Of a stretch of 64,000 bases of DNA, positions 1 through 11,365 are shown in pieces. The notes beneath the pieces are model-generated. The model did no database searches. It saw nothing but the letters and a program-made list of their open reading frames with translations, and had not been told where the DNA came from. Location of the stretch: NCBI GenBank assembly GCA_030077755.1, contig JAQJZZ010000010.1, positions 682,001-746,000 of the forward strand, given 5' to 3'. Position 1 is the first letter of the stretch. Every line of letters starts with the position of its first letter. The translations under genes and the position numbers were made by a program. This DNA comes from Filosporella fistucella. Its lineage: Eukaryota > Ascomycota > Leotiomycetes > Helotiales.

Positions 1-1986
1 AAGAGGTCGACACACTCGGCCGGCATCTGTAAAGATCTTAAATTCTCTGTCTCGGATATCTCTGATCAAGGAAACTTCATGTGAAATCAAATGAGATCTT
101 CGAAGCTCTTGAACTGTCTTAACAAGATGGCCAGGGTCTCTGTGTACACCAACCCAGACACCGTTAACGAAGACTTTGGTTGCGTTGGGAGACCGAAGTG
201 GTTCGTACTCTTCCAGGACTTCCATGTTTCGCTGAATCATGAATTCGACGATAGGCTCACTGGGTGTACCGACTGTGACGTAGCACATGAGGGATAAGTT
301 CTTGACCAAACCACAAGCTTGACCTTCTGGGGTCTCGGCAGGGCACACCAAACCCCAATGCGTGTTGTGAAGTTGCCGAGGCTTAGCAATCTTGCCATCA
401 CGACCAATGGGTGTATTTGTACGTCGCAAATGTGACAAGGTAGAGGCAAAGGTATATCTATTGAGCACCTGTGAAACACCAGCGGTGGAGCTGGCAGCCT
501 TCTTCTGGTCTCCCCAATTACCAGTTGCCAATGAATATTTCAGGCCGTTAGTGATCGTGGTCGCTTTCACTCCGAGGGTAAGGTTAAATTCTCGATTGTT
601 CTCGACACACCGTTGAAGATATTTGTAAACATCTCCAGTCAATCTGCGAAACAGATTGCGGAAAAGCTTTGCAAGAAGAGGACCAGCAAGATCCAGGCGC
701 TTCTTTCCAAAATGATCTCTGTCATCAGTTTCCCGACGACCGAGAGCGCATTGCAACATCTTATGAATCATGTAACCCAAGAAGAAAGCTTTGCGAGTCT
801 CACTGCCTTCCTTTTGTGAAATATGGGGCAGCAGCTCCTTCTGCATGATATCTCGAGCGTATTTTATACGCTTATCACGAGTCATGCTTGTGCCTGATCC
901 ACGCTTTCCAATGAAATCTAAGGCAACCTCTCGGTCTTGGATGACGAAGGCCTCCTCGATACAAGGCTTGAGCATCTCAAGCATCTGCGTATCTGTCCGA
1001 TCGTAGCAAATGTGGTTCAAAATGTCCTCATCAGATACAACTCCAAGAGCACGAAAGACGATAGCAATCGGGATATCACTTTTGATATATGGGAGTGTAG
1101 ATTTGATGGTCTGGCCAAAACCGCCACGCTGACCATCTCCCTTTGCATAAAGCTTGATCGTCAGTGAAGAAATAAGGCGCGAGCCCTTCTCAAGAGCACT
1201 TCGAATCTCGGCGATGTATGGAGTTGGACTGGGTGCGGATTTCTTAAAGACTTGGACGATATTGGCTGCGCTACGCTCCTGAGCAATCAAAACCTTTTCG
1301 GACCCGTTGATGATGAAATATCCTCCTTGGTCGTAAGGACATTCGTTGTATGCGTACAGGTCGTCCTCGGTGAATGGATGTAAGGAACAGTATTTTGATC
1401 TCAGCATCATTGGAAGCTTGCCAACGAAAACTCGATCGGGTTGGCGCTCATTCTTGTCACCATCCATACCACCATCATCCTCGGCTTCCCATACAAGTCG
1501 AGTTGGATGCTCGCCTGTGCGTGCCATCTCAGCCTCCTGTTCCTCGTCAAGCTCATTGAGAGGGACTATGCGCTCAACCGCCACTGAAACCTTCTTTGTC
1601 ATTTCCAGATACACCGGACTCGAGTAGGTAAGGTTTCTCAATCGTGCTTCTTGTGGCATCATGACATTTGTGCTTCCATCACCTTCTGTCATGGCTGGGC
1701 GCGACAGCAAAATGGTGCCAAACTTGATTTCATATCTTCGAAGGGCGATCGGGTTGTCGTCAGACGAGGGAGGATTATTCTGGTCGAGGGTGAGCTGGGA
1801 ATTTTCTTCGACGAGCTCCTGCATGGTAGTCGAGACAAATTCATTGAAAGAATCGATTTGTTGCGACACTAAGCCTTTGGCATCGAAGAACGATGAGATG
1901 ACTGCCCAACAGTCCTCGGCTGTGATATTTGTATCCTCCTCCTCATACTCGTCGTCATACTCGTATCCTTCCTCGTATTCCGCCAT
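1..1986 (-). CDS. RPB2: RNA polymerase II second largest subunit (5' half, runs off the window)
   Basis: The reverse strand is open from an ATG at 1986 to the left edge, giving 662 codons of a protein that is usually about 1,250 residues long, so the C-terminal half lies outside the window. The N-terminus is very acidic ([18 protein letters not shown]). Recognisable family blocks are [19 protein letters not shown] in the protrusion region and [20 protein letters not shown] in the fork region. This subunit forms one side of the Pol II cleft and, with Rpb1, the active centre in the nucleus. No intron is needed in the visible part. The start is chosen because it is the first ATG and gives the acidic leader typical of fungal Rpb2. 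Identity is very secure. Confidence 0.97.
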   Translation of the reverse strand, partial: MAEYEEGYEYDDEYEEEDTNITAEDCWAVISSFFDAKGLVSQQIDSFNEFVSTTMQELVEENSQLTLDQNNPPSSDDNPIALRRYEIKFGTILLSRPAMTEGDGSTNVMMPQEARLRNLTYSSPVYLEMTKKVSVAVERIVPLNELDEEQEAEMARTGEHPTRLVWEAEDDGGMDGDKNERQPDRVFVGKLPMMLRSKYCSLHPFTEDDLYAYNECPYDQGGYFIINGSEKVLIAQERSAANIVQVFKKSAPSPTPYIAEIRSALEKGSRLISSLTIKLYAKGDGQRGGFGQTIKSTLPYIKSDIPIAIVFRALGVVSDEDILNHICYDRTDTQMLEMLKPCIEEAFVIQDREVALDFIGKRGSGTSMTRDKRIKYARDIMQKELLPHISQKEGSETRKAFFLGYMIHKMLQCALGRRETDDRDHFGKKRLDLAGPLLAKLFRNLFRRLTGDVYKYLQRCVENNREFNLTLGVKATTITNGLKYSLATGNWGDQKKAASSTAGVSQVLNRYTFASTLSHLRRTNTPIGRDGKIAKPRQLHNTHWGLVCPAETPEGQACGLVKNLSLMCYVTVGTPSEPIVEFMIQRNMEVLEEYEPLRSPNATKVFVNGVWVGVHRDPGHLVKTVQELRRSHLISHEVSLIRDIRDREFKIFTDAGRVCRPL

Positions 1987-2809
1987 CTTGAAATGACTTC
2001 AGTTGTTTTGAATTGGTATTTGAATGTGTGCGATAGAGGAAAGGGGAAGTAGCAAGGTCGTGCGCGTGGCAAAGGTGAGAAGAAAGTTGTCGCCTTCAGG
2101 GAGATCGAGGCGCACTCGCCCAGAGACCTGGGTGTCTTCAAAAAGAGCAGCCGGTGCGCATGAAGACTTAGCACAGCTTCTGGAAGAAGTTCTGCTATCT
2201 GAGATGTTTTGCGGGTGTGGTTGTTGACGTTGCCCTGAATAGGATTAATCTTTGGAATCTTGGTGTCGCTTTCTGAAGGTCTTCGCGACTTTCCAAAAGA
2301 AACACGCTAGTGTTATTGAGGTTAGCGCTTAACTGTAATCAATGCTGATCTGAGCCTCAAGCTTAGAGTGATGGCAATATCTCGGTCAAATTGAAACTCC
2401 AAATATCGAGCTCCGGAAAGCGAATATCTCTGCTGCCAGATTGCCCGGTTCCATAGCTGTTCCGGTATCGTCATTCGAGATATGATATATCCGCAACACG
2501 ACTTGCCAAAACTGATTTCCAAGAAGGTTTAACTTTCACCTCGCGGTCCTGGTGGTCCTTCATTTTTCTTGAAAGGATGTGTTGAAGACGTATTGAACTG
2601 CCATGAATACGCCGGATGTTTGTCACATGTCCTGTCAAAACAAAGCTGACTTCTCGCTCGTTCAAGCCGGTGTACTTTTAACATCGGGTTTTCCAGTGTG
2701 ATTGTGGTCGACAATGATCAGCGTCGTGCCAGGCGTCACATTACATGAAATAATGGCCATTTGGTACCTTTTGATTTTCTTAGTTTGACTATTTACAATT
2801 TCATATAAT
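1987..2809. other. Intergenic: RPB2 upstream region and 3' flank of the alcohol dehydrogenase
   Basis: The first 250 bases are the likely RPB2 leader and promoter on the reverse strand. The rest is 3' flank of the dehydrogenase gene. Short open frames here have no coding character, and I see no further gene. Confidence 0.5.
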
Positions 2810-4191
2810 TTATGCCTTTTCTTCTGCTGCATGCTTCTCATTTACGAGAACATATCTATACCGTGCATCACCCTTCTCCATATCCAGAACAGCTTGATTT
2901 GCATCCTTCAAAGGTCGCTCTTGGATAAAGGGATGGATCTTGTGCTTGGCGGCAAACTCCAGCATATCGCTGATGTCTTTTGGAGATCCGATCCCACTTC
3001 CACCGAATTTGCATCCTTTCATAATCAAAGAGAAGACATTGAAAGCTGGTACCTTGTCTTCTGGAGCTCCGACCTGAATAAATTGACCATGTGTTCTCAA
3101 GAGCTGGAAATATTCAGCGAGCGGCATGTTGGGGCTGGACACAGTTGAGACTATCAAGTCCAAAGTTCGAGAGTTTTTCTTGGCCCATCCTTCCTCCTCA
3201 GTGGCAATGAAACCAGTAGCTCCCATCTTGGTGGCATCCGCCTTCTTGCTTGTTGTTCGAGAAATGGCGACAACCTCATCACAGCCAAGAGCCTTTGCCC
3301 ACAAGAGGCCGAAGTGACCGAGGCCTCCTACACCAACAATACCAACCCTTTTACCTGGGCCGGCACCGTTCTTTACCAGGGGATTCCATACAGTGATGCC
3401 ACCACACAACATGGGTGCAGCTTCAGCTGAAGAAATTCCGTCCGGAATCTTGACGGCAAAGTGTGCTGGAGCTCTGCAGTAGTCGGAGTATCCTCCGTAT
3501 GATTTGGAGCCATCTGGATATTTGCCGTTGTAGGTACCAACATTTCCTTTCGAGCAGTACTGTTCCTCCCCGGCTTTACATTCCTCGCACTTTCCACAAG
3601 ATCCTGATTGGGCACCGACACCCACACGGTCACCGAGCTTGAAGTGCTTGACATTTTTACCTACTTTGACTGCCGTGCCTACTACTTCATGGCCAACACA
3701 GCATGGGTACAAAGTTGGGCCCCCTACTCATTGTTAGCCATAATTCAGATTCTATCATTTGGTAGGTCACGTGCAGCCTGAGCGAAGTGTGTGCAAATCT
3801 GAGCCTGGACATTGAGTTAGCTAGCTGTACTGCTTTGTTTTGAAAAGGAGATATGTATGTCTCAAGAGAACTAGCTCCGGGGTGGGAACTTCGATGAGAC
3901 CCGTGAATTCACAGGCCCTCCGAGAGTTTGGAACCTACCACATATGCCGCAATGAGTTACTTTGATATCCACATCATCCTCAGTCCATGTCTTGGGCTCA
4001 AACTCTTTCCACTCCATCTTCCCCTTCACGGAGTCCTTATCAAGACCCAACCACCCATTGAACTTGTAATCGGTGCTCATTTTGGCTTTTTGTATATCGT
4101 CTGCTGGATTTAAAGAGTCTTTCAAATGATTTGTGAGAGAGAGGATTCTTTCCGTTGCTGCAGAAGCAGGAGTCTTTATGGGCTTCGACAT
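2810..4191 (-). CDS. Zinc-dependent cinnamyl-alcohol-type (NADP) alcohol dehydrogenase
   Basis: Exons are 4191-3939, 3804-3775 and 3723-2810 (253+30+914 = 1,197 nt, 398 aa). It is a medium-chain dehydrogenase/reductase of the CAD/Adh6 group, which reduces aldehydes with NADPH in the cytosol. The catalytic zinc site shows as HCGICGSD and GHEVVG. The structural zinc site shows as four Cys in CGKCEECKAGEEQYC. The Rossmann motif is GIVGVGGLGHFG. A typical family start would be the internal ATG at 4080 (MSTDYKFNGWLGLDK), so the first 37 residues may be an extension or leader. The middle exon is only 30 nt and the second intron begins with GC. No canonical donor restores the frame there, while GC gives the expected SGWGPT junction. 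The family call is secure; the true substrate is unknown. Confidence 0.9.
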
Positions 4192-6084
4192 GGCTAATAT
4201 ATACTCCAGGTCTCTCTTCGGCGATTGAGGAACCCCACCTACGCAATCAGTGAAAACCTTGATGTGACGTGGAGTGACAGAATTATGCTTTCTGCACTAA
4301 GAGCCACTTTTCTGAGGCAAAGCTGGTAGAGCTCCCTTAACGCCGCTATTTTCCGGCCACTGTTATCCAGCTTGTGGAGCGGCAGTGGGTTGTGGATAGA
4401 GCCTCGAATTGATCGGGTTTGATTTTCGGCGATAAGTGTCGGCGATGCTGGATCTATGATGTCGTTACTTCCATGTGCCTCCAGCAAAACATTTGCTGTA
4501 TGAAACAGCTTAGCACTTCCCGTCGGGGATAGGAGGTAAAACCCCAATTCCACTGAAATGCTTCAATGCGAGCTTCTATCTTCGTCTCACCATCAGCAGA
4601 GTGCATGCATATCCCGTATGACTCGAGCAAATACGCCCAAGACGTGGGCAGAGTTCCGGGTCGCCGATCCAAGGTATATTAATTTTGAGTGTAAGGAAAA
4701 AAGAGAAGAAAAGTGAGTAGATGTTAATCTTCCGATGTAGTCCTCTAGTAGCTGAAGTTTTATATTTGCCAGCATTACGAATATACAGGTACTTGGACAA
4801 GCTGTCGACCCCTCGCTCGGATGCTATACCGAGGAGCAGCCGAGGCTTAAAAATGTAGTCTTCGCGCCGAGATAAACTTCCCTACAGAAACACAAAATCT
4901 GTATTTTGATAAGATCCAAAATCTTCGAAGATTTTTTAAATCTCGAATAATATCAAGTGAAAGAGCCATCACAGAATGATACCCCGCTTTCTTTTGCCTT
5001 AGTCTGGCTGCAGTTTGCTTGTGTTGTGTTTATTCATCATGTCAGCACTCAAATTCCACCCCGTCTTTTGAGCTTTTGAATTCATGGAGTCATAATGAGT
5101 TTGAGATTGGAATGTCTTTCTTTAAATTCCGATAGTAGGATTTAAGCTCCCTGCGTTAAGGATCAATGAGCAGACCACCTAATATGGATGCACTTATCCT
5201 AACGCCGAGTCCCACTCACCGCACAGTCGTACCTGTTCCAATCTAATCTTCCACAGGGCTTACTGTAGTCTCTGTCTCATATAGTCTTTTCATGATTTAT
5301 CACAACACATATCTGTCTGTGGTATGTACGCAGCTTGCTGTCAAAATGCAAACAAGTTACAAGCATAGATATCTTACATAACTACACGCACCCTGTGCGT
5401 CGGCAGTCCGATACCCGGACTCGGCTCGGACTTCTGATATTCACATTTCGCAAAGTCGGGCTCGAGCCGGCTTTCTAGATAGGATATGCAGCTCGGAGCG
5501 GGTATGATTACAGATATGCTATTGAGGTCGTCTAAGATCCTATCTGGCTGCAAAACTAGTTTCTCGGCAATGCTCTCGTTGCCATACAATAGTATTATAA
5601 TGTGACTTCGTCAATACCATTTCCCCTTGTTTATTCACGCTTGACTTGAAGCTACCAACGTCCAGCCCTTGTCAAATGGAACCTGCCTTATAGATTTGAC
5701 AGATTGTATGTCCAGCTAGTATTTCGTATTATCTTTCTAGGAATCATCTTTTATGTCAAGCATAAGTTGAAGCTGTGTCGAACTTTATGGTGTAGGCAAG
5801 GGACATTTGCCAAACACATTGTGAAGCAACATACTTCCCCACGGTAACATTATTTCATGTGGAGGAAGGATGATTGGGATACATGCTACATCAGCCAAGG
5901 TGTGCGTAGAACATATGCTCTTAAGCTTAAATCATCATGACAAAACCCTTCAAATACCGTATCAACTAAACAAACTAATAATTTTCAAGTCTTAACTCAA
6001 CGCAGCTACGTTCTAAACTCTGTCTAAAAGAGACCATCTATCTCTAATCGTGTATGAGATCAAGAATCCCTCCCATTTCATCTC
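4192..6084. other. Intergenic, 1.9 kb, no gene seen
   Basis: The part next to 4191 is the promoter side of the dehydrogenase; the part next to 6085 is 3' flank of the MOSC fusion gene. The stretch is moderately AT-rich. Its short open frames are broken and lack family motifs or usable splice chains. Confidence 0.5.
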
Positions 6085-7764
6085 TCAAAAATCAATAACC
6101 AATCTACCTACTCCCCTAGAAACACAGCTCAACATCACGCTCCCCTTCTCCTCCTCACTCAACCCACTTCCCCTATGCTCTACCGTCCCGTCACATACCT
6201 GTACCCTACAAGTCCCACAATTGCCCGTCTCGCAACTACTTTCTACCTCCAAGCCTGCTTCTCTCAGGGTCTGCAAAAGCGTTTGCTCGCCTTCAACTTG
6301 CAGTACTTGTTTCGTCTGTTTGATCTCGACTGAGAAAGGGTCTCCAGAGGTATTGATCTGGAATGCTTCGTAATGGATTTCATCTTGCGATATTCCTAGC
6401 TCTGTACTTGAGCGGAGAAGATCATCTATCATGCGATCAGGGCCACAGGCGTAGATATAGCTATTCCAAACTCTGTTCTTGAGAACGGAGGATATATCCA
6501 GGCGTTGATTTTTTGATTTGTCATAGATGATGACTCTGTCGCCCATTTTCTCAATTTGATCTTTGAACGGGATATCTTCAGCAGAGCGGACGGCGTAGTG
6601 GAGAGTATAATTAAAGTTGATCCGGTTGAAGTATTTGATGTGAGCGAGGAATGCAGTGATACCTATCCCGCCAGCGAAGAAGATGTGGTTGGAAGCTTGG
6701 CTAATTTTGGGCACACTCTCGGTGACCTTGCCGACGAGGATCTTATCACCTTCCTTTAACCTCTCGTGGACGTAACGAGAGCCCCCACGACTATTAGATT
6801 CGAGAGCAATGCCAAGTTGGAAGCGGTGGGTTGTGCCATCCACAATAGAGTAAGATCGAACCAACCCATTTGGGAGCTTCAATCGAACGAAACAACCAGG
6901 ATCGATTGCATTTCCATCGCTTGGTTTTTGGAACATGAATGACGTGATCCGATCTGTTTGTCTCTTCTTCTCAATAAGCTCGAACTCTTCCCATTTTTCG
7001 GGCTCTTTCTTCTTATCCTTATCGGCTTCTGCTTGCTTCGCCGCAGCAACAAGTTTCTTGAAAGCTTTCTTGCACTCTCTGCCGAACTCGTCGATTTTCT
7101 CGAGCTAACACTATGTCAGAGATGGGTATGGAGTGCGTGATATGATTCTTACCTCCAATAACATCTCAATATTAGTCTTGTTCCTATGCAAATACTCTTG
7201 AACCCTTTCAATTGTCCACTTTGGGTGCATCCTCTCCATCAACACAATCTCATCACCAATTCCCATCCATCCCTCCTCAAGAACCCTATAATACCACCCC
7301 GTCCGACTCTTCTTCCACGTCTGACTCGAAAAGTTCTTCAATGAGAACCGATGATTGAGTTTGAAGCAAGGTTGTCTCGGTAAACTAACCTGCAAAAGAA
7401 CAGATCCGATCCGGATCTTATCACCAATGCAAACATTTCTCTCGTTCATAACCTCACTAATAATATTTTCTCCAAAGGAACCAGGTTCAAAGTTCTGGCC
7501 ATCTGGAAACTCCGCGCGCCAGAGCGGGTAGTGTCCGGGATAGTATTGATGAACTGCTTTATCAACCCCGCCGTGAAAAGTGAGATCGTGCTCATCTGAT
7601 TCCAAGCCAGTGAAGCTGCAGAACACGCGCTCAGAACGGGGTATCTTGTAAATACCTGTCTTAAGTGAGAGATTATGCATTGTTTTCATTTTGCTGGTTC
7701 GAAGCTGTAGTAGGCTGTCCTTGTGCCAAGGGGCATCGAGATTGGGTGACTGAATTGGAGCCAT
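6085..7764 (-). CDS. MOSC domain fused to FAD/NAD-binding and 2Fe-2S ferredoxin reductase modules
   Basis: Two exons, 7764-7153 and 7104-6085 (612+1,020 nt, 543 aa), are joined in phase 0. Residues 1 to about 200 form a YiiM-like MOSC domain with its conserved Cys in PRQPCFKLNHRF. A charged linker rich in Lys and Glu follows. Then come an FNR-type FAD region (RSYSIVDG), a nucleotide-binding region (FFAGGIGITAFL and YACGPDRMIDD), and a C-terminal plant-type ferredoxin domain with ligands in CETGNCGTC plus a distal Cys in LSCVSRG. All expected cofactor residues are visible, so the protein looks active. The order suggests electron flow from NAD(P)H through flavin and Fe-S to a MOSC-bound substrate, perhaps an N-hydroxylated compound; that role is inference from bacterial YiiM-type proteins. 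Confidence 0.9.
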
Positions 7765-8766
7765 CGTAAATCCTTGCGATGGTAATAGGGGGGGAGCTAA
7801 TTGATAACAGTAACAGAGAATTTTCCAACTATTATGTGGGCTCGAGGAGTTTCGAAATTGAATCTCTTTTCTGGTCTGTAGGATATTGAAAGCGAGCTGA
7901 TGTGGCGAAAAGGGGTGCAGTAGCGAGAATCAAGGGGTTCGGATGCACTGTTTTCTTTTTCACTGGAGATTTCGAAAGTGGGATGTAGAGGCGCTAAATA
8001 CAACCAGGCGAACGAGAAACAGACTTTGCGCACCAAACTTGAGAATGTGGGAGTGAAAAAAGAGCACGGAGTGTGCTACGTTGGGAACAAGCCAACAAGA
8101 TTACATTAGCCGCTAAACGCTGACAAGGCGCGCACGGAAACCCTCCGCATTGGTAAAACCGGGGTTTGAACAATTTCATAACAATACTCTACCCACGTAA
8201 GATGATGACCAATACGACGGCAGAGATATGACTTGGACCATACTCAAAATGGACGGTGTACTTGCATAGTGCATCATAGAACATTTCTTGAACATAAAAT
8301 CGTGCTCGATTCACTAAAGTCTTCCCCAGTAATACCGGCCCGCACCTCGATGATAAATACACAGGATTTCCTCCATGTCCCGGCCCCTACAAAACGCAAC
8401 GGTAATAGACAGATAAGAAGTTGTTGAGATTGGCCCCCGACTCCATATTCAACCTGTCAGGTCCGTTGCCGAGCGCACTGCGAGGCAGCAGAGAAACAAC
8501 AGGTATTAGGTATGTCCGTGACAAATCAAGCATAAACATAAACAGAAGAAAATATGCCCATCCCTTATCCAATCGCGAGAAATGACAATGTATATGTAGT
8601 AAGGGAATTTTAAGACAAAGCGAGCCTCGCTCTTTCTAATCACTCGAACTTGATTCTTTTCGCAGAACATGGAACACGCCCGAAACTGATGGTATGGTCC
8701 GCTTTAACGCCGTGAGGTATGCTCGAAAACGCCGGGAAATTTGACAATGGCACTCGAAGCCTCCGA
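7765..8766. other. Intergenic between the MOSC fusion gene and the Som1-like gene
   Basis: This is the upstream side of the MOSC gene and the 3' side of the Som1-like gene, both on the reverse strand. Small open frames are present, but none has an ATG with coding-like sequence. Confidence 0.5.
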
Positions 8767-11365
8767 TCAATCTGCACCGATTTCGTTACCATCTAGGAAG
8801 CCAGCGTCGAAGTTAAAGTTGTCTTCAACACCACCGTCCTGATGAAGGAAGGAGTCGAAGTCAAAATCCTGAAGAACATCCATGCTTGGATTATTATTAT
8901 TCGCGAAATCCATGTCGAATGCACCTCCGAACTGTAGAACATTAGCCAGGGTATGACGAATTTCGTCACTTCTAAACTTACCTCTCCTAAGTTACCAACA
9001 AAGTTTTCGCTCATGCCGGGCTGTTGTGAAACTCCACCCGCATTCGGTGCCTGAGCTGAAGGCTGACCATTCTGTACAGGCTGGACAGCACCGTTTTGAC
9101 CGTTGTTGAAGCTCTTGGCGTGGACGGGGGTAATCGGCGTGGCGGGTGTAGGAGTTGCCCCGGCGTTGGCATCGTCGGCGACTGGTGTAGCACCAGCGTT
9201 GAGGTTTTGCGTTGATCCCTTCTTTGTAGCCCGCTGTCATCAATGTCAACATTTCTAGAAAGAAATCCATTAAACGCAATAGAATATACCTTTGCTTTAT
9301 CCTTCGCATTCTCATTCTTCTTCTTCGGATTAGGCTTATTTGCCTGCGAGGGCGTTGGTGGAGCAGGATTCTGCTGAGGCGAGGAAGTCGCTCGACCGTT
9401 GGCAGCTGCTCCGGTAGCAGGCGCTGATGGTGGTGGCATCGCTCGTTGCTGCGGTGTACCCATTTGCTGAGGGGGACCTTGAGCTCCAGCTTGGGGCATC
9501 ATCTGGCCATTGGGACCACCTTGTTGCCAGTTATTTTGAACTGCAGCTTGCTGCTGCTGCTGTTGCTGACGGGCCATCTGCATTTGCTGGGGGGTCATCT
9601 GGTTGTTGAATCCACCCGGGTGCGAGCTTGGAGGACGCATGCCATTTGGCATGCCTCCAACCATATTCGGATCCATGCCGTTCATCTTGAAGTACTGTGG
9701 GGTCATATTAGGATCAATGGGACCACCTGCCATGCCAAAGTTCATGCCGTTGCTTGGCGAGCCTCGAGACTGTCCTTCTGGAAGAGGTGAAGGCATCCCC
9801 GCGTTGTTCATGTGAGGTGTACCTCTCTTCATCTGGTCTCCTGGGGCAGGTGAGTTTACAGAGCGAGGACCTTGAGGAGAAGTGCCCTGGAATGGTTGTC
9901 CTGGGCCGCCTGCACCGGGGGGACCTTGGCCGCCTTCTCCACGGTTAGGCATCATGTTATCTTGTTCTTGTCGAGCCATCATGAGGCGTTTCTTATTCTG
10001 TTGCTCCAGGAGCATCAACTGCATTTGGTAATCTTGGAGAGCATGATTGCCCCCACCACCGCCAGGTTGACCTCCTGGACCGCCCCGCATTCCATTTGGA
10101 CCCATCTCGCCGGGATTATAGTAATTGGCGATCGCTCCACCATCTTGACCTCCCGTCATCATGGGTGAACCCTGATTCTGAGGGCCACCTGGATTTGGCA
10201 TAGGTTTTACGCCCGATAGCTGGCCAGCTTGTTGTGCTTGTTGCTGGACCAAATTTTGTTGGTACCCAGCCACAGATCTTGCTTGCGCGCTCGCGTTTGG
10301 ACCGACTGGGATGTTCTGGAACTGCTGAGCTGTCAGATTGTTTGGTTCGATGCCATTGGTAAGCTGCATATGTGCGGCTTGAATAGCAGAGCTGGGGCCA
10401 GTATCTCCCACCTGTTGGGGCATAACTCCGCCTTGTCCTCTCCCATTTGGCATTTGTTGCGGATTGAAATTTGGAGTTCCGTCGAGTCTGGGTCTCTTTG
10501 ATGGAGACGGAGCATTCTCAGCTGAACCAGGGGACTGCGGGCGTTGTTGCTCATTGCCATCTGATGGTCCCCGTTGCATCTGGTTCTGCTTTTGCTGTGC
10601 AAGCATCTGCATTTGCTGAGGGCTATGAAAAGTTAGATCTGCGGGGTATCAAGAAACAGAAAAGAGACTTACTTGTTCCGATTATTTTGAATTGCCTTTT
10701 GCCTCAATTCATTTTGAGTCAAATTCATATTGTTGGGACCATTGCGCATCATCATTTGCTGGTATTGCTGAGGTAACATGTCGCCTCTGAGGCCTCGAAG
10801 CATAGCTTGCTGCTGCTCCTGTCTCATCCGCGACTGAGCCTAGAAAGTTGTGAGCGAATGAACGATGGAAGAATTCCTAGAGTACACAAACCTGAGTATG
10901 ATGAACATATTGCATCACATTTCGTCCGTCTCCCTTTCCACGTTGGGCGTTGAACATATCCCAGAAGAGACACCACCATTCGTAAAGAAAGCAGCTTTCA
11001 GGACACTCCTTTGGCAAATTTGGATCGGGAAGATCAGAAGGTCGTTTTGCATCGATGTCATCTTTGGAGTCAACATCTCCACCTTCGTCACCAACTCCGT
11101 TGCCATTCTCATCACGACGTGAGCCGGGACTCTGGGGCGGTCTGATGATATTCATGGGAACTTGGCTATTGAGTAGCGACCTCGCGCAATCAAACATCCC
11201 ATTCCGTAAGAAATATTCGTAGATGTAGGTGTTAAGTTGCGACTTTTGATTCTCGCCAGTGGGCACCGGTCGATTAACAGGAGCGGCACCATTATTCATA
11301 ATGGGCATCCCACCACCAACAGGACCGCCCATGTTGTTCATCCCACCCATAGTAACGTTATTCAT
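8767..11365 (-). CDS. SOM1: Som1/Flo8-type LisH transcriptional regulator
   Basis: Five exons, 11365-10892, 10839-10673, 10622-9290, 9233-8982 and 8931-8767, sum to 2,391 nt (796 aa). A LisH-like segment lies near residues 40-70 (QLNTYIYEYFLRNGMFDCAR), followed by a short acidic stretch and an aromatic block, CFLYEWWCLFWDMF. The rest is a long disordered region rich in Gln, Asn, Gly, Pro and Met, with a run of seven Gln, and ends in an acidic tail, which is typical of an activation region. In Magnaporthe and Aspergillus, Som1 acts downstream of cAMP/PKA in adhesion and development, with LIM-binding partners. That function is carried over from the family. Homology outside the LisH area is weak because the sequence is low complexity. 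Confidence 0.85.

Noticed and set aside
3725..3810. Alcohol dehydrogenase looked frameshifted between exons
   Set aside because: A GC-AG intron restores the frame and the expected motif exactly, so the gene is taken as intact.
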